Source of the DNA: Branchiostoma floridae
Taxonomy: Eukaryota > Chordata > Leptocardii > Amphioxiformes > Branchiostomatidae
Length of the DNA stretch: 64,000 nt
Direction of reading: 5' to 3'
NCBI RefSeq assembly: GCF_000003815.2
Contig: NC_049990.1
Location: forward strand, 2,742,585 to 2,806,584
Shown: one piece after another, positions 52,301 to 62,100 of the stretch
Layout: each line of letters begins with the position of its first letter
How positions within the stretch are numbered: position 1 is the first letter of the stretch
Program-made: the position numbers and the translations under genes
Notes under the pieces: model-generated
What the model was told of the DNA's origin: nothing
The model's database searches: none
The model's input: the letters and a program-made list of their open reading frames with translations, nothing else

Positions 52301-54510
52301 ATGACGCCACTTCCGTGATATACGTCCGGCATGAGACCCATTGTCTCTCAAAATCGCGTCGCGTGATTTTTTCATGATCTCTTGTTGACTTGGAAACTCC
52401 CATCCGATAAAATGCGCTACAAAATCAATTGTTTGGTCTTCAACCATCCAGCTTACTTGCTTTGTAGATCTGATTGACACATCCACATTTCAAAACTCCT
52501 TTTCTCCCTGTAGATGACCAGCATTTCACCGTTGACCAGGCTCTGCAGTTCATCGACCATCACTACTTCAACCGTCTCGACACCAACCATGACCATCGGC
52601 TGAGCTTCGCAGAACTTCAGACCGGACTCACGCTGGCCGACCTGTTTGCCTTCTATGACAGGAACGGTACGTTTTGACGCCAACTATACCTACGTAATTA
52701 AGGTAATAGAAGAATTCTAGCTCACAACAAAACAAGGAAGACATATGTCATTTCCGTCCACATGTGCATGCGTTCTAATATTGACATAAATGTCACAATC
52801 CATTCTGAGAATTTGCCTTTTGCACCTACGCAATTCCCGACATCTTGTTTCTAGGCAGCCCTTGTTGAGAAATGCACGTCTTATTTGTACCTACCCCTCG
52901 ACCCTAAGGTCACTGGACGTACTAAACGTCTAGATAGTTTTCGAATGCCACTTTTATTAGAGAATACAAATTACCAAAATCGTTTTGAGAACTAACTTAA
53001 AGTTTCTTTGCACACACGTATCTAATACTTCCGCCTTGCATATGGTTGAAGCAATTTTTGAAATTCGCCCTTGTTGCAACATTTTGTTCCAATCTTCAGG
53101 TGACGGGTTCCTGTATGGTGACGAGGACGACCGCATCTACGCCATGTACAACGCGGCGTACGGGCCCTCTGTCTTTCAGGCCGGGCCCTCGGTCTTTCAG
53201 ACCGGCGGTGTTCTGGACGCTGACGGGGACGGACATCTGACCATTATTGAGATAGAAAACGCCATGGACCTGGGTGAGGTCCTGGTGGCCCTGGACACGG
53301 ACAGTACGTACCAAAGAAGACTTATCGTGTTGACATTTTAGACGAGTTTACGCTTTTGCAGACAAGCGGAGTACGCCAAATCATTCGGCCATGTGACGTC
53401 ACATCCCTCTACCATGTGGCGTCACATCTACCCATCCGCCATGAAATCTATTGTCTCTCAAAATCGCGTGATTTTATGCCAGGGAAAATCTCATCAGATA
53501 AAATGCGCTACACAATCAATTGTTTGGAATTAAGCCATCCAGTTTGCTTGCTTTGTAACCCTGATTGACAACATCCGCATCTCAAAACTCCTTTTCTCCC
53601 TGTAGATGACCAGATGTTCACCGTTGACGAGGCTCTGCAGTTCATTGACCATCACTACTTCAACCGTCTCGACACCAACCACGACCATCGGCTGAGCTTC
53701 GCAGAACTTCAGAACGGACTCACTCTGGCCGACCTGTTTGCCTTCTATGACAGGAACGGTACGTTTTGACGTCAACTGTACCTACGTAATCCAGATAATA
53801 GAAGAATTCTAGCTCACAAAAAGAAAGGAAGACATACGTTATTTCCGCCAAAATTTGTTTGTGTTCGAGTGTTGAGTTGGATGACGTAGCTCCCTACTAT
53901 GAACGTAGCCATTGCACCAGCGTAATTCCCGACATGAACTCTCAGGTAGCCCCAGTTGAGAACTACACATCTTATGTAGTTATAACCAATCCCCCTCTCG
54001 ACCCTAACGTCGCTGGGCGTACTAAACGTCAGATACTTTTTGAATGTCACTTTTGTTATTATTTAGAATACAAATTACCAATTCAGCCCCTGGCTGCAAA
54101 GACAGAGTAATCGGCCCACCCAAACAAACGTACTAAAACTAACTACCAAAATCATTTTTGGAACTTAGGCTCCTAATTCTCCCCGTTTCTGTTGATTCTG
54201 TGGTGCATGCATATCGCCGAAGTAATTTCTACGATTAAACATTCTTGTAACAATTTGTTCCAGGCTCAGGTGACAGATTCCTGTATGGTCGTGTCGCCGT
54301 GGTACTTTTTTGTTTCACTCTTGTTTCCACCTTTCATATCTTTATTCCTCAGGTGACGGGTTCCCGTATGGTCGTGTCGCCGTGGTACTTTTTTTGTTTC
54401 ACTCTTGTTTCCACCTTTTATATCTTTATTCCTCAGGTGACGGGTTCCTGTATGGAGACGAGGACGACCGCATCTACGCCCTGTACAACGCGGCGTACGG
54501 GTCCTCCTGA
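49327..54510 (+). CDS. Gene 4: secreted protein with 12 EF-hand loops in three repeats
   Basis: Coding exons are 49327-49382 (signal peptide MTPFLLLLVALATASPVK), 49843-49949, 50744-50896, 51657-51839, 52514-52666, 53100-53303, 53606-53758 and 54437-54510 (stop TGA), 360 residues with the frame intact. A pair of exons repeats three times and gives four loops each: DADGDGHLTIIE, DTDNDQHFTVDE (or DQMFTVDE), DTNHDHRLSFAE and DRNGDGFLYGDE; the second and fourth span introns. The start is fixed by the signal peptide, and a KR/Q site follows it. The internal A-type exons join unit end and unit start through SLFQTGG or a doubled SVFQ, encoded by a tract that looks like a 3' splice site. Expected role: extracellular calcium binding; the precise function is unknown. 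Confidence 0.9.
49621..49690 (+). mobile_element. Possible SINE head fragment
   Basis: gtagcgcagcggcagcgtgc resembles box A of the SINE at 25,065 (ctggcgcagcggcagcatg). No box B follows. A poly-C tract (49,601-49,618) is adjacent. Confidence 0.35.
50608..50640 (+). pseudogene. Partial copy of an exon start (decoy acceptor) in gene 4
   Basis: ctctgtag/atgaccagcatttcacc at 50,612-50,635 repeats the acceptor and first 17 bases of the true exon at 50,744, then diverges (cgacaatgacactc) and soon meets a stop. Similar but shorter than the decoys at 54.27 kb. Confidence 0.65.
51092..51300. mobile_element. Inverted-repeat element with CCAAACCGGGGCCC arms
   Basis: Left arm cacatttccaaaccggggcc, right arm ggccccggtttggaaatgtg, about 38 bp each. 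Intron of gene 4 between 50896 and 51657. The adjacent 51,302-51,560 is GC-rich with related gcccatcgggacc motifs and may be a second, diverged element. Confidence 0.7.
51939..52095. mobile_element. Short inverted-repeat element, 'TTCGCGG' family
   Basis: Starts tactgtaaatgcatttaag with ttcgcggcg, then alternating gttcgcggtagcg and ttaagttctcggtg. Diverged at its right end. In the intron of gene 4 after 51839. Confidence 0.55.
54260..54436 (+). pseudogene. Two truncated copies of the terminal-exon start before the real one
   Basis: An approximately 87-base unit (ctcag/gtgacgggttcc, gtatggtcgtgtcgccgtgg, ttcactcttgtttccacc) occurs at about 54,269 and 54,355. Each has an acceptor and the start of the DGFLYG exon followed by unrelated codons. 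The true exon begins at 54437. These are tandem duplications carrying decoy 3' splice sites. Confidence 0.75.
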
Positions 54511-54747
54511 GCAGTGGAAGGCGGCTGATGTATCATCAGTGACAAAACAGCACTAAATCACAACCTGCATACATTCCCACACACCTTGTCTCTCGTTGAT
54601 GGGGACAAGGGATACCCCCACTAGCCCTTTGTAGTAGCCACAGGCTTCTTTGACAGCCCTGGCTGTATGTGCTGAACAGCCAAACCAACAAATAAACTTG
54701 CATTAAAGAAACATTCTTGTGTTTGTTTGTGTGTGTGTGTGTGTATA

Positions 54748-54790
<43 letters not shown>
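54511..54790 (+). terminator. 3' UTR, poly(A) signal and GT tract of gene 4
   Basis: AATAAA at 54691-54696, 180 bases after the stop, followed within 30 bases by ttcttgtgtttgtttgtgtg and a (gt)n tract to about 54,790, a strong downstream U/GU-rich context. The UTR shares tgatgtatcatcag and ctagccctttgta with gene 3. Confidence 0.7.
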
Positions 54791-54794
54791 CCAA

Positions 54795-56100
54795 AATACC
54801 TCAACAAGGCCTAGATGGATGATCTTGAAATTTGGTATGTGGACAGGTCTACAATGTTATACATATATCTATGAAATAAAAGATTGACAAATGTAAGGTC
54901 GACATCATGGCTCTATACTCGAGCACAATAGCCGGACCTGAGACAAGCTAAGTCTTACGTGACGACAACAAACGCGAGTCTTTTCCGATTTAAACGGGAT
55001 ACGTACGTGGACGACAGTGGGAAGTTCTGCGACTGATAGTCACCAGAAACCCATAATCTACTCATTAGTTTCGATAGATCAACACCTGGCCTCATCCCAA
55101 ATTGAAAAAAAAGGGAGCAAGCCACCATTAGTGTTGAGGTATGCTGTTCAACCAGAAATATGATAAGAACTGATTTTTTTTAATAATGACAAAGAAGCAC
55201 AGTATACTTAAACAGTAGAATACAACAGTATATTACGTATCACCCGAGGTACCAGACTCCTGGTACGTAGGAACGGCCGGAGGCTGGGCTCGAAGTTGAT
55301 GTTGAATACACCATATAGTATTTCATTTATGTCCCACCCACTCGAGAAAACGCACCTTTCAATTTAAAATACGCCAGTTCGCTGTGTCCAGGTTCTATCG
55401 CTCCTCACTCACCGAAACAACACTTAAATACAGAACGGTGACAGGCATCGCCATGATGTATTGTCAGTTTATAGTTATATCCAAGTAAGAGAAATAAAAC
55501 GTCAGGAACATCCTTCCTAGCTAGTGACCTTGAACGCTTCTTTAGCAAACCAGCATGGCGGACGCTAGATTATGACGTCATAGCAACGTGACTGTGCCTC
55601 TTTATTTTAGCAAACTGGAGGGCCCTGAATACGTCATATCTAAGTGAAGCGGGGCAAAATGGAACGATTCAGACTAGACTGGCCATCGACCACATTGAAC
55701 ACTCACTCACTCACTCACTCACTCACTCACTCACTCACTCACTCACTCACTCACTCACTCCCATAGCTAGTAGCCGTATAGGTTGTCTGTTCACAAAATT
55801 AATGTTCTCCACCTGCGTCGGTCATTAGCCAGTCTGTTCAGCTGGACCGCCGTCCTTCCAGATCACCCCTTTTCTGACCATCCGTTGACACAGACAACCA
55901 GAAAGACACGTTGAAAATATTAAATCCAGGAGGTAGTAAAACTGACTCATCAACTGCCCCGAACGTATGTTCATCAGATATGAGTTACAAACAGTACAGG
56001 TCAGGTCAGCATAAGGTCAGTTCCGGTGACACACACAGTTCGTACGTCAATGAAAACAAACAACACTGGCACAAACACGCAGTACTTTACTTGTAGCATT
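54795..56100. other. Intergenic region with short repeats
   Basis: Contains a fragment of the GGCCGGAGG dispersed element (about 55,235-55,395) and an (actc)n microsatellite at 55,702-55,760. No TATA box or conserved promoter like that of genes 2-4 is seen before gene 5. Confidence 0.5.
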
Positions 56101-56129
56101 TACACTCCAGCGCTCCACTCGTGAACACC

Positions 56130-59100
56130 ATGTGGTCAGTACTACTCCTGTGTTTTGCGTGGTTTTGCCAGGACGCCTCGGCCGCTGCTGTTCCAGGGGC
56201 TTTGCAAGGTGAGTTTTAGACCGGTAGTCTCCAAGCAGATCAGATCAAAGACAGTATGCACGGGCTAACAGTGACCAACCGACCACACCGTTTAGCCCTA
56301 TGGTATTGTCTTCGCCCCCCCCCCCCTAACCTGTTATTCGTCATATTCTAGCTCGGGCCGGTTCTCTGATCTCTTCTCTTAATAGCAGTCTGGCTCCGTT
56401 TTCTGCAGAAACGAGTAAAATTTAGATACACGCTGAAAATATACGCGAGAGCTCTGATTGGCTATGGTCCTACGGTTAACTGTAACGGCATGGTTTGAAC
56501 AGGCATGCAGAAATTCGAGCCGATTTACACTGCTTCAGTCTAAGATATTTGATACCCTAAATCCATGCGAACATGGTAGACTTCACGTACACTCCTGCCT
56601 CACACAAGGACGTTGCCATGGCAACTACACGTATCGTTTGACACCCTAGCCGGGGCGATGGGAAGTCGGTAGGTTGTTCCTGACTAATATTTACTGACGG
56701 AACCGAGCGCTAAATCATGATGTGGTTTGGTTCAACGTTCGGTCTTAAGAACAGACTAGAAGGCTATCTTTAGGTTACCAGATATTTTCTCTGATGATTA
56801 CTGCATTTGTTTATTATTTATTTATCTTTATTTTTCTTATTTTTTGAAATTTGATAATGGCAGCACATATATCGTCACGTTGGACCCAGTCCATATCACG
56901 TAGTTAACGTAACATAATGTGACGTTACACATAAGATAAAGTTTTACACGCCGTTTGAATGAGAGCATTTTCCCTCTACATGGTGTTTCCATTTTTGTTT
57001 TGAAATGCCGTTTACAACTTTATATGTGATATTTCAACTCTCTTGTGTGCTTTTTAGATTTGACCTAAGCTGAGTGATTGACTATCATGTAATACTGGAT
57101 TTAGGCAAGAATTCATATTTTCTATTACTTTGCTTCGGTCATCAGGATTTCAAAGCGTTTGCCCTCCTGTGTGTGACATATGGTGCCCTTTCGGCAATGT
57201 GCAGGACGAGAACGGCTGTGACACCTGCAGTTGTAACAACGGTAAGGAAACACAAACTGAGTATCCATCTTATGGGCTAGTCCACACTTCCGAGGAATGC
57301 AAAAACTACTTACATCATGGGGGTTGATACGTAATTTCCTTCAACATTCGAACGCGTTCTGCTAAGAGTGATCGAACGTGATTCGCGCTGACGAGGACCA
57401 CATTCGAGCGCTTTTAGCATGTTCAAATGTTGCCGAACGCTTGTAGCATGTTCGAATGTTATGTTCGATTCCTGACAGGCATTGCTTGATAGACGTTGGG
57501 AAAGACACTGTGTCCAATACGACTTTTCACATACTTCACCCAACTGTAAAATGGAACCTGCAATGTAGTGGCAAACTCCACGAAAAAAAAGTACACGTGG
57601 AAGAAGGAGAGGGATAGTCTCTTAAACCTTGCAATGGAATGACAAGCCCACTGCCACTACAGTCTTGGAAAATCTATGGGACTTTTACGCATCTACATAT
57701 TCTGTAACGGGAGGGGTCCAAAGTCCGGTAGGGGTCCAAAGTCCGGTAGGATTTTAAAATCATTTTTGCGGAGATATGCATAAGTGTCTGCACATAATAA
57801 GTGCAACTTGTTATGGACTAAACCTTGTTGTAAATAACTGAAAAGTCAGAGTATGTGTCCAAGTTGGTAATCCCCAACAGATAACGATTGAAAAAAGTAC
57901 ACAAGTTTGACGCCTTCCGTGCATGCTGACGAGCGAACATATCGAGAACATGGCCCGGGAAACTATTAAATAATTCATCGTCAAATACGAAATATGAAAA
58001 GATACCACCACAGATGAGAAGGCTATCTATAAAACTTCCACAGCTATGCCGTGTCTTTGTTTTTATAGTTGGATAATCGGAGCTGAATTATGCCGCATGT
58101 TCACGGCCCTGTCAACCCCGCCATCTTTGTTAATCACCTATGAAGGAAGCCGAGCGATGCTCAACACGATGGAGTTAGTCAACTCGTCAGTAGAGTACCA
58201 ATCATTCAAGAAAATCGATCCCTACCGACTAAAGAAATCCTGTAGTCATTTCTGCTGTTAAAAACGAGGTTGAAGCAGGAAATACAGAAGCCGAAAGTGA
58301 AAAAGTGTAATCGCAGGCAGACGTAAACAAAGTGCCGCCATTTTTCTTTTTGCCGACAGGTTGGTTTCACCGTGAGAGGTAATCCTTGTAAGTAAACGTA
58401 TTTAAATATGCATCGTAATTCAAAATATTGCACATATTTGTGACAAAAAATAGTATTGCAGAAGCTTAGTGTTATTTTGCATGCATAGGACGCTTAAAGA
58501 TATGCAGAGATGGCTTGGTTTTAACTTATCGGAGTTTGGACCCCCTTTTTTGTGTTAGAACGTTCCACTGAAACGCAAGTCCAAACCTGTCAAAACTTTC
58601 GCGCGATGTCAAAGTAAAGTTCGGAATGCTGCCGTTAAAGGAAACATATGTCTGCACAGCTTAAATCACAGTTATATGGTTGTTAACAAGATCTTAAATT
58701 GTTTTTGATGGGTTCTCAGTAAAACGTACGATGAGAAAAGCCATGCGCATTCACTTAGAACAGTTACCGGACATTGGATCCCCCCCGTTAGGGTATTGTA
58801 TACTAGTGTGAGATATCGCGTGGCGCAATCAGCAGTGCCTTGGACTCAGGCCAAAGGGGTCCGAGTTCGAATCCTGACGTGTCACCAATCTTGTGCCCTT
58901 GGGAAAGGCACTTTACACGACTTAACTCAGGTGTAAATGATTACCTAGCTGCGACTAATGGCAATGGTAGTAGGGGCCACGTGCAGGCCAGGTCGCCTAA
59001 CCCACCCTGCCTGCCTACCATTGTCTTCCGAGACAGATGAATGCCAACACATATATCAGTGTATAGACCATGTCTTGTATTATTCTCAGCCCAGACGCTG

Positions 59101-62100
59101 TGCCTGCCGGTAATGTGTGAGATGTATTGTCCGTTCGGCTGGGCGCAGGACGACAGCGGCTGTGAAGTCTGCAGCTGTGCCGACTGTAAGTGACTTTGTG
59201 ACGTCACAAGCACATTCGCCGCCATATTGCATTGCTGCATTCTAGCGAATCGTCATTGAAACGCATTATGGATATTTCATCGCTCAATAGTTAACGAATT
59301 TCTGTGCTCGAACATTTAAAAGACTGCCTTTAGAGCAAACATAAATTGCACACTTTATGGACGACTTTGAACTGTAAGGGAAGAAGAGAAAAAATTATTT
59401 TATTACTGTTGCCGAACACACAAAAAGTATCATGAAACCTGAGATTTTTACAACCAACCAACCAAGGAAATAATGTTAACTCACCGACCTTTTTGACCAA
59501 TCATACGCGTCAGTGCTACGTCAGAGGTGACGTTTAATCTCCAAGCAGATCCTACGGTGCCATAAGATAGTATCAAAGCTGGCCAAGGAGTGTAGCCGGC
59601 TAAGAGAGTCAAACGGGCACCGGAAGTTTGATACTATACATTACGTACCGTGGATCTGGTTAGAGATTAGTGACGTTGACACATTCTCTCTCAGTCGGAT
59701 CAAAGTGCCCGCCGCTGCCGTGCGACGTCTGGTGCCCCAACGGTCACGTGCAGGACGACAACGGTTGCGACACATGCATGTGTAACGGTAAGACGCCATC
59801 CTTAATTATCCTTCACTTGAATATGCTTGAACACGACTCAACTAGTTTTTGACCAAATCTGACAGTATTTAGTCCATGAGACGAAATTTTATGTATCGGT
59901 ACCCTCTGAGGTGGCAAATTCTCATTAAATAGTAGGTCTGTGCCTCTGTGGTATATATTTCTATGTGATAGCCATTCTAGTATGGTAACGTTAAAGTCTT
60001 TAAACCGGCTACCACCCGTCAACCCTAACACCATCTAAGTGATCCAGAAATTTCGTGTCTTAAACAAGGGAGAGGGGCAAAAAATACCACCGGTATTCTG
60101 CTATTCAAAAATTACAATGAGAATTTGCCACCTCAGAGGGTACCGAAATGTCCTCTGGCCCATGGACGACAACTACTGCTTTTCAACAGATCCCCACAGT
60201 GTTACGGACGACAGACACACTGGGGGAAAGGGTATCGGATGTAGCCATATCCGAGCAGGGATATTTGCGTATTTGTAACAAATGCTAGCGAATGCAAACG
60301 GATTCGAGTTGGATCCCTAAAATATCCGAAATTTGGATTTTTGGGATCCGGAATGAGAAGACTCAAACATATCCCAAAATGGGATTTTCCACGGATGCGA
60401 AGTCGTTTTTTTTAGGGATTTCTTTGAATACCTGGAATGATCGGATCGCAAAGAATCCCCAAACGGTATTTCCCTCGGATGCGAAGTCGTTTTTCAAAGG
60501 ATTTCTTCGAATACCTGGAATGAACGGGTCACAAAGCGGTCTTTGCCGCGGATGCAAAGTCGTTTTTATAGGATTTTCCTCGTATATTTGGCATGGTCGG
60601 ATCCTAAGAAATCCCAATGCGGCATTTGCCGCGGATGCGAAGTCGTTTTTTAGGGATTTTCTTCGTATGATCAGATCATAAAGAATCCAAAACGGGATTT
60701 TCTGCAGATACAAAGTCACTTTAATGAATTTTCCGCACATTTGACAAATCACAATATCATGTGTGCCCAATTACTTTCTTATAAAAGGCTTACACGATTT
60801 GAAATAGAAAAGAATGCACAGAATAATCTTATTCTAAACCAGTCCTGAGAAGAACTAAACGACGTAATGTCATCGAGGCCGAATCCTGTCTGCCACATGA
60901 TATGTATACAGATACAATATTGCAACAAGAATGGGTTATACCAGGTATGTACAGAGAGTCCCTGTTATCTAATTATGTTAAGGGAAAGTTGAATCCTTTA
61001 ACCGCCAATATCACATCACTTCTTATACTTCCAAATAGAATATAGGATCAAACGTGAATGCAATTTGACTTTTATGTAAAGCTGACATGGGAGTCTGTGG
61101 CTAATCTTGCTTCTAAGTTCTACGAATATCTGTTTCTATTACAAATCAAAGTCTTCGCGATGTCCAACTCTAAGGAATTTCCACATCCGGCTACAGGATA
61201 CAGATAGTGAATCCAGCTTGTAAAGTACAACTAACATGACTTATAGTATCAGTATGTACAGCTTCTCGCAACAGCACAAAGTCTCCTTTCTACTAGTGAC
61301 AGTGCTTCGCTTCTTTTCAGGCTAGTTACGCCCTGATCCCTCCCAGCTCAATTCCTTCTGTGCCCTTCCTGTAGTCCAGTGTTCTCCCAGCTGTTGACAC
61401 GGTCAGAGAATGTCGACCCGCCTTCTGAAAAAGAGAAAGAATAATCCCATCAAATTTTGAGATAGCTAAAGCATCCATGTTTGATGGATGCGTCCGTCAA
61501 AGTAATTAGGATGTATATGAAAAGAAATGGTGATTGGCTTGTTATACAACAGGAACAAATGCATCTGATTGTGGTATCGCCATTATCACCGTTACATTCC
61601 GCATTATCATACCAAAAAAGTCCCCCGGGAGGGCGCGGCAGAAACAGTCTAGCGTTGCATAATTAGTGACAAGGTGTGATCTGCTTCCCCGGCCGGACTT
61701 TGCATTGTGTACGAGACGTCGCATATAAACAAACACGTAAACACCGTTGGAACAGAATGTTCCTATGCGAATAAATACCAAGCTTGAGACAAACATATGT
61801 GTATACAAGTACTGTTTTGATGATGATTCAAATTTTTCCCAAATAAGTCAACAGTTACTCAGCAAGTATCATGCTTGTGACTTGTGTTTTGTATTAAAGG
61901 CTCCGTTATGTCGTTTTATGATAAGTTTCTGTTCAGCCCAAGCATACCAAAAGCGCTACTAACTACTAGCCAACAAGGAATGTAGTCACAGAGACGAATT
62001 CAAGCGGGTATTGTTTGGAAACAATTATTGTATAAAACATACCTCGCCGTGATATCCACAGGACAGTGATGTAAGATAGCTCCAGGACGCCGAACTACAA

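Noticed and set aside
60292-60770. 129- and 135-codon ORFs on opposite strands
   Set aside because: Both follow the 84/73-base degenerate repeat; no motif and no splice context.
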